DNA of 64,000 bases from Tupaia tana (GCA_026018925.1 JAKSZU010000002.1:157537400-157601399), one strand, 5' to 3'. Counted from the first letter of the stretch, positions 33,521 through 45,400 are shown. Notes: generated by a model not told the origin, from the sequence alone. Made by a program: numbers and translations.

Positions 33521-33949
33521 ATCGAAGTACAAGGATATTAATTTATTCAATGCCTACTGTGAGCTGAACTCTGAGAAGACAGAAGTAAAACACAGAGAAG
33601 CCATCTCTATTCATATGACACTTCCAACTTTCCAGGGGGGAAGATTTCAGCAGAAGTCTTAAATTACCAAGGACAAGGGCAGATGACGGGAACTGTGTGG
33701 AAAGAAAATCTTCAGACCAGATGTGAAGAGCCTCAAAGATGCAAGGGAATGATCTGGAGGTGGGTAGGTGATGATGGGAAGTGGGCTTCAAAGAAGGAAT
33801 AGATACTGAACAAAGGCCCGTAGAATAATGGCGCGGACGAAGCTGTGAATGCCATCGGGCTGAGGGCAAATGTGAGTGGAATACAGTCAGGTGCCGTTGC
33901 AAGGCCATGTCACACACTATTCACACAACAAACGGGCAGACTAACACTT
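33521..33949. other. unassigned intergenic DNA
   Basis: About 430 bp. Phrases such as 'gatttcagcagaagtct' and 'gaacaaaggcccgtagaata' faintly recall an old L1 3' UTR, but not enough to call. Confidence 0.35.
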
Positions 33950-33966
33950 CTTGAACTGCATTCTGT

Positions 33967-34228
33967 TTTTTTTTTTTTTTTGAGAGGTTTTCGCTATAGG
34001 GCGCGTGTGCTCACCAGACAGACAGAGACAGAGAGACAGAAAGCGAGAAATCACCCCCCAGGGGGGATGGTCACACCGCAATCCCTTCTCCTCCATTCTC
34101 CTCTCGGGATCTTGGGCACGCACGCACACGCGCCCGGCGTGAGTTTTAAGCCACCGGGTCCGGGACGCGAACCACGGTCGACTACGTGGGAGTCCAGCGA
34201 CATAGCCATTATGTTAACTGCTGGTTCC
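33967..34228 (-). mobile_element. type A tRNA-SINE, very young
   Basis: Perfect 17-bp duplication cttgaactgcattctgt at 33950-33966 and 34229-34245. Palindromic core CCCCCCAGGGGGG and CpG-rich arms are intact. Confidence 0.95.
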
Positions 34229-34245
34229 CTTGAACTGCATTCTGT

Positions 34246-35858
34246 ATCCTCAACTTCCTGTACCACCACTTGAGACTCTATGAATGGAGAGGGGAACCCA
34301 TGAGGCCACCACAAAGGTAGAAGGTCCAGCTAGATCCCCCCTCTTGCTGTTCTCTCGGGCTACGAGACACGGACCGTAGCTGGGCTCTGCTGGCAATCAC
34401 CTACCTGCTGGAGGCTGGCTAAGAGAACTTGAAGCAAAGCTGAGGCATTTTCACTCTGAGATCAGCATGCTGATGACACATGGTCCACATCTCCCCTTTT
34501 ATCTCTAATCCTGACACCCCAGTCTCACAATTTATTCAGCATCTGAGGGGCCTAACAGGGGACTGGGATCAAAGTGAGCCAGAGAAGGATTAATCCAGAT
34601 AAGACAGAGGTTATGACGATAGCCGGGAGAAAATATTTAAGGAATGTAGTGAGTGAGGGGCTGTGTTTCTCCTATGAACATACCTTTCTCCTCCTTCCAC
34701 GGTGACTTCTGGCATCCCGGCTGATCTCAGCTGACGTCCACGCCACGGCCAGCCTGACACAAGCAGGCCTATTTATAGTCCCCAAGCCCAGAGTCAGCGA
34801 CAGATTTTACATGAAGGGACTCTTGCTTTGGGATCTCCGAGTGACAGGGGCTGACCGAGCTCTTGGTAAATCATGAGTTCCAGGCAAGGGCCAATATTCA
34901 TTTTCCCCCACAGAAGCCCTCTCCCTGTGGTTATCAGCCACGTGAGAAATGCTACTCTACTTTTTTTCAGTTTCATTACTCTCCAACTGTTATTATGGTA
35001 TATTTTTTGAACCATTTTAATTAATGTTGTTTTGTAAAATTTTTTCCTGAATCTATTTTTCTGTGAAGTTTAATTTTAGGAAGCCAAAATGTGTCAAGTG
35101 ATCTAAAATTAATTACCTTATTTTTACACTTTGAACACGGCCAACTATTCATCAATTTTGGGGTTTTTCTTTAAAATCAGATAGGTATAATGATTTTTTT
35201 CAATGAAAGCCTTTTCATGGTTATGTGGAATATAATAACACTATGAGCAACAGACATTAGATATTATTTTCCCTCCTCCTAGTTCGTCTGAAGGGTCAGT
35301 AATGCTATTTTTTTTCTTCCATGTCTCTGGTTTGAAACCTTTTCAGTCTAATTTTCAACTAATCTCTTTCAAGGAGAAAACTCCATAAAATAAGTCATTT
35401 TTTTTCCCCTGTAAGATAAAACTTAACTCTTGAGAAATCCACTAATTCCTGTGACAATATCGAAGTTTCTCTAGAATATTAAATGTTAGACAGTAGTACT
35501 GTAATGAGCTTTTGGCCAGTTTTTAGAAACTAACAAAATATAGTTTACCAATAATAGAAAGCATTCAATAAAGAGAACACTGAAAGGAGCAGTAGTTATA
35601 ATATTTATGGGACTATAATCAAGATTTTAAAAAACCATGCATGTCTTAGAATATTCTCAAGGAGCTGTTTCTTTTTTTAGAGAGAGCATTTATCTAAAAG
35701 AAAGAGCTGTTCAAAATTATGATCTCAGTCCTTTATGTCTGCCTCCTTCTTCTCTTGTTTGTTTCTGGCATAGAAAGACTCTGATGTTGATATGAGTCAC
35801 TAGCGTGGGTAAGTGAATAAGAAAGAGGAAAGGAAAGATGATTTGTTTGCATCTTTAT
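34246..35858. other. SINE-free intergenic DNA
   Basis: About 1.6 kb. 34300-34930 is relatively GC-balanced with no repeat recognised. 35030-35860 is AT-rich. A possible 40-50 bp insertion flanked by gagctgtt-like sequence lies near 35660-35712. Confidence 0.45.
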
Positions 35859-35867
35859 AAAACTTTT

Positions 35868-36114
35868 TTTTTCTAGCTTTTTGCTATAGGGCGTGTGCAC
35901 TCACCAAAGAGAGGCAGAGAGAGAGGGTAAGAAATTCCCCCCCTCCCCCCCGTGGTGGGTGGTGGTGGCCATGCCAAAATTCCTTCTCCTCCTGTCTCCT
36001 CTTAGGATTTTGGCACAAACGCAGAAGCGTTCGGTGAGATTGTCAAGCCGCTGGCTTCAGGACTAAAATGGGATAGGTGGCCATGTGGAATCCAGCCACC
36101 TCCTGGTCCCCAAA
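35868..36114 (-). mobile_element. type A tRNA-SINE, degraded
   Basis: 'ttgctatagggcgtgtgcac', expanded C tract 35936-35950, 'ccttctcctcctgtctcctc', truncated head complement 'ccacctcctggtccc'. Duplication aaaactttt at 35859-35867 and 36115-36123. Confidence 0.82.
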
Positions 36115-36289
36115 AAAACTTTTAATAATTTTCACAATATTGTCATTACCTCATTGCCTAAAATGACAATAGCTTCAAGTTAAAAATGGAAAGATGATTC
36201 AGTCCTTAGACATAGGCCAGGTCTTTACTATGCACCAATAATAAGGGAAACATTCATTCACGTCCATATTCATTTAGTACATATTTAAT

Positions 36290-36660
36290 TGAATGCCGTC
36301 TACCATTCACTGCCCTGGGTCCTTCCTAAGGGATTTAGCAGAAAACACAACGTTCCTGCCCTGAAAGAGCACACATGCTGGTGAGGGATTCAGACCAACA
36401 GGGACTAAACACAAGAATTTCAGAGCGTGACAAGGAAATAAAGGAAGGTGAGGGTAGAAATAGCTGGTAGGACACAGATGGCATCTCTGAGGATCACAGT
36501 TGAGCCATCGTTTAAAAATGACAAGGAATCAGTATAGGAAATTGGGAGAAAAACATTTCAGTTTTCCCTTTACTTCCAGAGGAAAATATGTTCTTCCTTT
36601 AGTCAGAGGGAAGAGTAATCACAAAGGCCTTGAACAAAGAAGTTCGACCTGTTCTAGTTT
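36290..36660 (+). repeat. ancient L1 (L1M-type) 3' UTR fragment
   Basis: 'cacaacgttcctgccctgaa', 'agagcacacatgctggtgag' and 'agagtaatcacaaaggcctt' follow the known old L1 3' UTR order (tccctgccctcatggagc.. / gcaaaggccctgag). Confidence 0.5.
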
Positions 36661-36914
36661 TTTAAGTGATTCCTCTGTTAATCAGTTGTTAAAACACTGT
36701 GGGGAAATTGTTCTGATACAGAATCCCAGGCTGACTGGCTGGCTGGGGCAGGCTCTGGGGTTCATTTGATGCCACACTTCGATTGTGAGGATAAAGCAGC
36801 TGAGAAGCAAAGAAGGGAAGGGTGTTTTTGACAAATGAGAACTTGTGACTATTTCTTCCTGCCTACCTTCATCCATTCATTCATTTACTCATTTCCCTGC
36901 CTTTTGAAAAATTA

Positions 36915-37150
36915 CCACCATGGGCTCAGCTGCTGTGGCCCAGCTGTAATGCAAGTGTCCTGCAAGGCTGGAAGCCATATGGTTGACTGTGGGTTTGGAT
37001 TCCCAAGTCAGCTTGAAGACACTGTGGGCACATGCAGTGACACTCAGGAGCCTGAGGAGCTGGCGGGCTGGGTAAGGTAATAGTGATGTGATAAGACCCT
37101 GTCAAGGATGCCCCTCCCTTTCTCTCTCGCATGTGCATTCACATACAATA
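36915..37150 (+). repeat. possible tRNA-headed SINE, other family
   Basis: 'ggctcagctgctgtggccca' (A-box-like), 'gggtttggattcccaag' (B-box-like) and a 'ccctttctctctcgcatg' tract give SINE architecture, but it matches none of types A-C. Confidence 0.4.
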
Positions 37151-37363
37151 TCTTATCTGTGGATGATAATGTGCATAGTATCCCCAACTGAACTGGTGAG
37201 AAATGTATTCATGTTGGAACATTCACTTTACAAGCTAAGTGATGTATGTGATTGATTGTATAAAAAATTAAAATATAAAAAAAATTTTTAAAAATCACTA
37301 TTAACTAAGTCTCTTATAGTCTTGATGTATGGAAAACAAAACAAACCTATATGTTCCAATTGT

Positions 37364-37620
37364 CTTTTTTTTTCTTTTTTTGGAGAGGTTTTTACTATAG
37401 AGCGCATGCGCTCGCCAGACAGACAGAGACAGAAAGGGAGAAATCACCCCCCAGGGGGGATGGCCACGCTGCAATCCCTTCTCCTCCATTCTCCTCTCAG
37501 GATCTTGGGCACGCACGCACACGTGCCCGGCGTGAGTTTTAAGCCACCAGGTCAGGGACACGAACCGTGGTCAACTACATGGGAGTCCAGCGAACTAGCC
37601 ATTATGCTAACTGCTGGTCC
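37364..37620 (-). mobile_element. type A tRNA-SINE, very young
   Basis: A 22-bp perfect target duplication (37342-37363 and 37621-37642), beginning caaacctatatg, the longest in the window. 'tactatagagcgcatgcgct' and intact C/G core. Confidence 0.95.
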
Positions 37621-37642
37621 CAAACCTATATGTTCCAATTGT

Positions 37643-38345
37643 GCTAACCAGTACTTCCAGATAATCTCTGTCATTTCTTGGTCTGAATGCCAAAGGTTGA
37701 ATTTGAAACTTTTCCAACATTCCTCTGGAATTCTAGGACAGGTTCAAAATCTCTTGGCTGTATCCTAAAACTCAGAAAGCAGAAAGCTATGAAAACAGAA
37801 TGAAGAAAACTCATTCAGTGACAAAACTTAACCTTTACTGACTCATACTCTTCAATTATCTTCCTAAGTTTGAATATTCATGAATTTTGAGGTAGAAATG
37901 ATAACATGCTTAATTACCCCACACTTCATCAATATGCCATATATTGGACAATATACTCACTCTATTACTTTCTGCAAATTAAAAAAAAACAAAAAACAAA
38001 AAACTGAATTTTGGCTAAAGGATGCTACAAATCTACGGGACTTAATACTGTGTACAGAATGCAGAGTAATGTCAGTGGGCAGCACTGCCACCACCTCATT
38101 TAAGACTATTAAAATCATGCTGTTTAATGTCTGAATTGACAGCCATCTATATATGAGAAATGTACCTCAAAAGAAAAACAATGGAATGAACACTGAAGAT
38201 GCAAAGCATAATACAATGTTCTTTGCTGAAGATGATGAATATGGTCATATCCTTGATTTGATTATCACATATACTATATCTATGCTATGAAAAGCCATAC
38301 TGTATCCCACAAAAAGTCCAACAATTAAATGTAAATATTAAATTA
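37643..38345. other. unassigned intergenic DNA
   Basis: About 0.7 kb, AT-rich, with an A/C run at 37981-38003. Nothing recognised. Confidence 0.5.
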
Positions 38346-38355
38346 TAAAATTTTT

Positions 38356-38603
38356 CTTTTTTTAAGAGGTTTTTGCTATAGGGTCCGTGCGCTTGCCAGA
38401 CAGACAGAGAGACAGAAAGCGAGAAATCACCCCTCGGGGGGATGGCCATGCCGCAATCCCTTCTCCTCCATTCTCCTCTCGGGATCTTGGGCATGCATGC
38501 ACACACACCCGGCGTGAGTTTTAAGCCACCGGGTCCGGGATGCGAACCGCGATCAACTACGTGGGAGTCCAGAGACATAGCCATTACGCTAGCTGCTGGT
38601 CCC
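38356..38603 (-). mobile_element. type A tRNA-SINE, young
   Basis: Duplication taaaattttt at 38346-38355 and 38604-38613. Head complement 'ttacgctagctgctggtccc' and CpG-rich B-box arm kept. Core shortened (CCCCTCGGGGGG). Confidence 0.92.
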
Positions 38604-38677
38604 TAAAATTTTTTTTTAAAGAAAATTCAAACTCTTTTAGACTCTACATTTTACTTCATCGAAATAATTTCTTCACA

Positions 38678-38930
38678 GGCCAGCAGGTGACATAGAGGTT
38701 AAAGCAGCTGGATCTTAAATGGCCGACTTCGCAGTTGGAGTCTCAGACCCAGCAGCCTGAAAGTCACACTGAGTGTGCGTGCATGCCTTTAGTCCCAAGA
38801 GGAGACTAGAGGAGGAGGGATTGTGGCATGGCCCTCCATCCTGCGGGGTGACGTCTTACTTTTTTTCTCTCTCCCTCTCTATCTATGGTGAGCATGTGCA
38901 CTCTATAGAAAACTTTAAAAAAAAAAGAAG
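38678..38930 (+). mobile_element. type A-like tRNA-SINE, older
   Basis: Head 'ggccagcaggtgacatagag', 'ggagtctcagacccagcagc', 'agtcccaagaggagactaga', end 'gcactctatagaaaacttta'. Duplication tttcttcaca at 38668-38677 and 38931-38940. Confidence 0.83.
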
Positions 38931-38940
38931 TTTCTTCACA

Positions 38941-39564
38941 TATCAGAATGACCTCATTGAAACGTTTTCACAAATAAATCATTTAACACATAAAAAGTTT
39001 ACATATAAATTTCACTTATAAAATCTACACTGAGAAAAACAAGCTTATATTATCCATCATAAAATCACGTGAAAGTAATTTTATAGTTGCTTATGGACGA
39101 ACAAATCATGAAAAGAAATCAGGAAATCAGGCATTTCACATAGGGAATTTCATGAGAATTAATGTCCATATTATGAATAGGCAGATGTTCTATTTAACCA
39201 AACATATTACAGTTTGTCACTTCTTATCAACTGCACCAATCCGGGAGGAATGAAAGTAACTGCAGGCAGGTTTGCAGGAAGCTATCTATCAGGAAGCATT
39301 CCTTCAACGTGTTATTCCAGAAGTATTAATTTCAGAAAAACGGATGTTTTATTCCGTGTAAAGCACAAAGATTTAGATAATTATACATTACATGTTTGGT
39401 ATCTTTAAACAACAGCTACACAATCAGTCAATTTTTGTTCTTGGAGGAAACGCTGCACAACACTTCGAAGCTTTAGTAATGGTTAAAGCCTTGAATTGAA
39501 AGGAATTCTGCTATTGGTTCTTCCTTCACTGGCCTAAGAATCTTTCCCTCAGATTTATTAAAGG
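38941..39564. other. unassigned intergenic DNA
   Basis: About 620 bp, AT-rich. Nothing recognised. Confidence 0.5.
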
Positions 39565-39854
39565 GATCAAAGCAAAGGGAGATTTGATCCTATCACTTGC
39601 CTATATTAAACACTTCGGTGCTTCTCTTTGCCCATGAGATAAAGTTCCCTTAACGGTCAGTGCCGAGAGGAAGTTTGCAGACTCTTCTGTGCTCTGCTCT
39701 ATCCTGGTGATCGGAGCGGTGCTTACACACTGGCTGCACCGTGATGATCTCCTACATGGTTCCCTGCACACAACTGTCCAAAGTTGGCCCCTGCCACTTC
39801 CTCCTCTGCCTTGTGGCAGATACCTGACTGTGTCCCTTCTGCTAAAAGATGTTT

Positions 39855-40404
39855 TATTTATTTAAAAAATTTTTTTTTCTTGCTACAGGGCACATGCAGG
39901 TGCTGAAAAGAGAGTGATGGAGAGAGAGAAGGTGAGAAATCACTCACAGGGGGATGTTCACACCACAATTCCTTTTGTTCCATTCTTCTCTCAGGACTTT
40001 AGGCATGCATGCACATGCGCCTGGCGTGAGTTTGAACCATCATTTGCGAGACCCAAATTGCAGTAGGCCATCTTTTTTTTTTTTTTTTTTTCTTTTTTTG
40101 GAGAGGTTTTCGCTATAGGGCGCGTGCGCTCGCCAGACAGACAGAGAGAGACAGAGAGACAGAAAGTGAGAAATCACCCCCCAGGGGGGATGGCCATGCC
40201 GCAATCCCTTCTCCTCCATTCTCCTCTCGGGATCTTGGGTACGCACACACACGCGCCCAGCGTGAGTTTAAGCCGCTGGGTTTGGGACTCGAACCACGGT
40301 CGACTACGTGGGAGTCCAGCGACATAACTATTACGCTAACTGCTGGTCCCGAAGTCAGCCATCTTGAAGTCCAGTGCCTTAACCATGAGGTCACCTGTTG
40401 GTCC
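39855..40404 (-). mobile_element. type A-like SINE, interrupted
   Basis: Older antisense copy ('cttgctacagggcacatgca' to 'accaaattgcagtaggcc', resuming 'cttaaccatgaggtcacctg'). Outer duplication ctaaaagatgttt/ctaaaacatgttt at 39842-39854 and 40405-40417. Confidence 0.82.
40075..40350 (-). mobile_element. young type A SINE nested in older copy
   Basis: 'ttcgctatagggcgcgtgcg', intact core, head complement 'ttacgctaactgctggtccc'. Duplication of about 15 bp, gcagtaggccatctt/gaagtcagccatctt (40060-40074, 40351-40365), lies within the head of the host SINE. Confidence 0.92.
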
Positions 40405-40690
40405 CTAAAACATGTTTCTTATAACCCATTTCTCCTTCCAACCATCATACACTGCCCGCCCCCACAACAGTTACTGAGGTCTTCCTGGAAGCTCAAAACC
40501 AGGTTAACTTTCTGTGTTCCCATTTTCTTTTCCACCTTTTATCTCTCCTTTTAAAAACAAACTTGACATTTGCAGTTTCTTATTTCATACTTGATTTTCC
40601 TACAAAACTGTAACCTTAACGAAGACAGGAAACACAACTGCCTTGTCTTCCTCTATATGCAGCTGAATAAAATATTATTTTCTCTGAAAC

Positions 40691-41530
40691 TAATACTTTA
40701 GGACTAACATGTTTAAGGAACGCTTCCTGATGGACAGCTCCCTACAAATCTACCTGCAAGAGCTTAATGAGCATGTGCTAAGTGAGTAACAGCACAGACA
40801 AACCTCTCTCTCCTACGACCAGGGTTAATCATCTCCTTGGCTTCAGCATTTACATTTGCCCTGAGAGATGGCTCCTCTATGTGTGTGGGTGTGTGTGCGT
40901 GAGCAGGCACACGTGCAGATCAAGGGTAACCACCCAGCTTCCATAGGTTGCCACTGCTATCTGCTGTGCTTACTCTGAACAACGAAGCACACTGAGGCCA
41001 GCTTTCTTCCTCAGTAAACTGCAGAACACTCGGCACTCGGAATTTGTGCATGAAAGAGTGCACAATACCTCTCTCTGTGAACACTGACGGTTTGCGCGCT
41101 GCGACTTTCCCAAGGACCCACCACCAAGGAAGGCAGAATTCCGCTGCAAGGTCCATATAGACCATACATAACCACATGTATTTTGAGATATTTGAGATCA
41201 TAGTCATGGAGGATATTTTTAACCTTTTAAGACTTTTTTCTATAAATGTCTATATGCTTTCAATCCAGAATTATTATTACCCCCAGAGGCATTTTAGAGC
41301 TATAAGAGGCACAGGTGTTCTGTGTGCCAAGTATGATAGTTGTCACCAGAGGTACTCAGGAAATGAAGGCAACTGACTCCTAATAAGTAATGAGATGGGA
41401 GCTGTAGGGGGATACCAAGAAGTTTTATGCATCGGCCAGTGAACTGTGTCATAGCTTTCCATGCTGACACCCTGATTCTCTGCTTTGGTCACAGTAAATG
41501 CCTGGCCTAGAATGCCTTTCCTCTGACTGT
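40691..41530. other. unassigned intergenic DNA
   Basis: About 840 bp. A GT-rich patch lies at 40877-40900. No exon or transposon recognised. Confidence 0.5.
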
Positions 41531-41534
41531 TTTC

Positions 41535-41792
41535 TTTTTTGGAGAGGATTTTGCTATAGGGCGTGTGCACTCGCCAGAAAGACAGAAACAGAGAGACAGA
41601 AAAAGAGAAATAACACCCCCCCCGCGAGGGGATGGCCATGCTGCAATCCCTTCTCCTCCATTCTCCTCTCGGGATCTTGGGCACACACGCACATGCGCCC
41701 AGCGTGAGTTTAAGCCACCAGGTCCGGGACTCGAACTGCGGTAGACTATATGGGAGTCCAGCGACATAGCCATTACGCTAACTGCTGGTCCC
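41535..41792 (-). mobile_element. type A tRNA-SINE
   Basis: 'tgctatagggcgtgtgcact', core with interrupted C run 'ccccccccgcgaggggat', exact B-box complement GGACTCGAACT, head complement 'ctaactgctggtcccc'. Duplication unclear around ctgtttt. Confidence 0.9.
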
Positions 41793-41833
41793 CCAGGTCT
41801 GTTTTTTTATACATCCTTTAAAATGTAACCTAG

Positions 41834-41994
41834 GGGGTCGGCAGGTGACATGGTGGTTAAGGCCCTGTACTCCCATATGGCCGACCAGATTTTGAATCCT
41901 GGACTTGCCGGCTTGTTTTCTCTTTCCCTCTTTGTCTCTCTGGCCAAATTTAAAAATACAAATTAAATAAAATAAATAATTCTTTTTCAAAAAA
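41834..41994 (+). mobile_element. type B tRNA-SINE
   Basis: Head 'gggtcggcaggtgacatggt', 'ttgaatcctggacttgccgg', 'tctctggccaaatttaaaaa' tail. Duplication aaatgtaacctag/aaacgtaacctaa at 41821-41833 and 41995-42007. Confidence 0.87.
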
Positions 41995-42010
41995 AACGTA
42001 ACCTAAGTTA

Positions 42011-42271
42011 GGACCAGCAGATCATGTAATGGTTATGTCACTGGACTCCCACATAGTCCACTGTGGTTCGAGTTCTGGACCTGGTGGCTTAATACTCACA
42101 TCCATCAGCCGTGTGTGTGTGTTGTGTCCAAAATCCAAGAGAATGGAGAAGAAAGGATTGCGGTGTGGCCATCCACCCTGGGGGGGGGGGGGTGATTTCT
42201 TACTTTCTTCTTTCTGTCTCTGTCTCTCCAGCAAGCACACGTGCCCTATAGCAAAATTCTCTCTAAAAAAT
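42011..42271 (+). mobile_element. type A SINE on the same target
   Basis: Inserted at the 3' duplication of the previous copy. gtaacctaagtta (41998-42010) and gtaacctaggtta (42272-42284) flank it. Core G tract expanded to 12 G at 42181-42192. Confidence 0.9.
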
Positions 42272-42284
42272 GTAACCTAGGTTA

Positions 42285-42460
42285 ATTTTACCTCCTCCAG
42301 TAAGTCTTTCCTAGCTTATTTTACTGCAAGTTAGTTTCTTCTGCTTAGGACACTTATTGAGACTGTTCTATAATCTATCCATGTCCATGTGGCTCATACT
42401 TCGAGAATAAAAACTGTTCTATTTATAACTCCAGCATTTAACAGAGTATTTGGTTATGGT
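42285..42460 (+). repeat. L2 LINE terminus
   Basis: 'acctcctccagtaagtcttt', 'ggctcatacttcgagaataa' and 'actccagcatttaacagagt' follow the L2 3' end, somewhat diverged. Confidence 0.55.
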
Positions 42461-45400
42461 AGGCTGTATGGTAGAAAAATGAATAAGTATTCTTACTGAA
42501 TTTACTTCTCATGCAAATAATTACTAGCAGTGAGGAATGGGGCAGGAGGCAGCTCTGCGGTTAAGTGACAGTTGTGCTCTGCAGGGCTTTTTCTCATAAA
42601 ATGATGTAAACTACTAGCTCTGAGTGGCGGGCAAATATTATGAAAATTAAGCCTGTTTTCCTACGTCTAAGATAGAGATTGGAGAGAGATAGACTGAATT
42701 GAAGCCCAAAGGTCATTAATACCGAAAGAACCAATGGGTACTATGAGGAGGTGGTTTTCACAGCAAACTTTGAGGTTTCTGCATTTGTCAGATACCCTGG
42801 ACCCCTAAAACAGCTCTGCCCTATGGCTACTCAGGTTGTCAAAGGAATCAGCCACCCCTGGGAAACTCAAGTGACAGTCACATCCGAGGACTGGAAAGTT
42901 GGAGAGGCTGAAATCTGGGCAAGTGACTTAACTAAGATAAAGCTATCCCAGAGAGTTGGAGCAAAAACCCGTGCCTACATCTAAAAGAACCTGAGGGATT
43001 TCTACCAGGAATCTGCCACATATCTGCAGCTTCCTCTGAAGTGGAAGAGGATGGTCCTTCCTAAAGTGATTCTTTGTTCGATGGAAATAATTGGAGGTAT
43101 CCTGTCACCCAGAAGATTGTCCTTTGGTAAAAAGAATTTACCCCAAATCATCTAGGTGCGTTAGGAAGACAGCAGTGCTGGAACCTCTTCCTGAAGATAA
43201 ATTGTGATAATGACCTAGCCATGTGCCACATACACAGCCAAAGAAAAAATGAAACCCACGCTAGACAAAGAATACACATTTCTGAGAATTTTTAACAGCT
43301 TCCAGAATGTCCTCTTCCATAAGATGCATAAAATTTTGAAAGTATATCGTACTGCCAAAAAGAGTATTAAATACAGGCAGTCCACAATGTATGAACAGGC
43401 TGTATTTCAGAAGTTTGTTTTTGAGGCGGTCGTGGAGAAATCTGGAAAGCACATTTCTCAATAACATGGTAGCATACATGGCAGTGGTCAGTTTCCTCAG
43501 TCAAATTAACCTATCATGTGCCTAGAGTGTGGTGTGACTGGCAAGCCAGGCCCTCCCACTGTGCAGAACAGCGCCACTGTGGGGACATGCGTGTGGACTT
43601 CCACTCAGGAGGTTCCCATCTTTTCCTGCCGAAAATCACATGGGAGGCATCAGGGAATCCCCTCGCTGGTGCTTGGGAATCCCCAACTCCTGTTTTGCTA
43701 AGCAGTAGAGACTTCAGGTCACTGGTAGCAGGTTGTGGGTGCTAGAGACTTATTGTGGGTGATCTGGAGATAGTAGATGGCATATGGGAGCACTCCTTCC
43801 CCTAAAGACCCTTCTGCACACTTCTGAGACTGTATCTGTAAGTGTCTTCAAGGACCAGGTCATCACCAGTTTACTAGGTGTGTGCAATAGGGACGCAAGA
43901 GATATGTCACTGAAGTCCCTAACATTTGGGTCTGACAATAGTGGTGGGAGGTGCTGGGAGACTTCTTCTTCCCTTTCTTTCTCAATGTTGCTCGGTCTAC
44001 AAGGAAGGATGGGGCTCTTCCCAGGGCCAACACTTCCCAGGGGCCAGGTGAAAAGTGAGAGCCATAGTCCTGAATAATAGTGGAATTCTAAGCTCTTTCA
44101 GCCAGAAAGGTAGGGAAGTGATGATGCCAACTCCACGGATGGACATGTGTGTATACGTTACCAAGTGATTTCTGCAGAGGCCTCAGAATAAGGCAAAACA
44201 AAAACAGCTAAAGATACTGGGAGCGTGGGGAATGGGAATCCTGAATTGGAAGTGTTTAATTGTAGCTCTAGGCAGATGGAAGTTGAGGCAAATGGTTTTA
44301 AATGTATATACCACAAGTACATACAAAGAAAAAAGTGCAACTTTGGAACTCTGGTCAATTACTCTAAGGATCTTCCTGGCCATTAATTTCTCTTCTGCTG
44401 ATTCTCTCCTACCTGAATCTTTAGAAAGGTTGGAAGTGGCACTCAAAAACTCTTTGGTTTTCCACTGGTGCCCTGATCCCCAGTGCATACAAGGCTTGGA
44501 ATGTCAGAGATGTATACACATACCAGCTTTCCCAGAGTCGCCCTGGTACAAAGAGCACAATGTTGTTGGCAACCATCAGCTGCACGTCACTGCTATTCTA
44601 GGACAAGAGCCACTCCTCAAAACAGCTGAGGGGTCTTCATGGAGCAAGAGGCAGGGCTATTCCTGCCCTGGGCATCACCCTTTGGCCAGAACCTCCCTTT
44701 GTTCGTTGCCAGGGTTCTCTCCACTTCTTAAAGTTGTAAGCAGCTGCCCTGAAACATAAACCTGAGCAAATGGGCACAGAGGTACCACTTAATATACTCA
44801 AGTCAAACTTAACACAGAGTTAAGCGGACGCCATATTTAACAACAGACTGAATTACAAATGCTAGAAGGGGTGGTGGGCTTAGTCAGAGATAACTACCCT
44901 ATGCTTTCTCCTCCCACCCCTCAGGGTTAGCTATCTCAGTTAATAATGAAAGCTGAAGTGGCCCAACTATAGCCCCCCAAGACCAACACATGGTACAGGA
45001 AGGACTTGATCTGAGTGAGAGGTTCTCTGCTCTGGCAATAACTGAGCAAATCATTTATTCAGGGAGTGGAAACCAGCCCTGAAGAGAAAAAAGAAAGAGG
45101 GTGGAAGGGTGAAGGATGAAATAAGAAAAAAAAAATTAATTTCTGGAATCTTCTAGGAGGAAAGGTGTATAACAAGAAACACAGGAAGCTATTAAGGAGC
45201 TTTTCTGACCTTGCATCACAAGGAGGCCCTGCTAGTCAGCCTTCTCTTTCCACCAGCATAGAGCGGCCTTGGGCTTCATGCTGGGGCCCCTGAGCATTAG
45301 AGACCTTCAGGTTTGGGGCAGGAAAGGCACCTGTTGGTAAGGGTCATTGTAAGGCAGGACTGCACCCACTCCTTTCCTGGGGGAAACTAGCCTCTTTGCA

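Larger units (their letters stand above)
39565..40690 (+). repeat. L2 LINE 3' region split by SINEs
   Basis: 'ctatcacttgcctatattaa', 'gcccatgagataaagttccc' and 'ccctgccacttcctcctctg' (left) and 'tgaggtcttcctggaagctc', 'taaccttaacgaagacagga' (right) are in L2 order. The 39855-40404 SINE pair interrupts it. Confidence 0.62.

Noticed and set aside
44232-44759. 175-codon open frame in the SINE desert
   Set aside because: No recognisable domain, no convincing splice or start context, and a length that can arise by chance in 64 kb. Worth a conservation test only.
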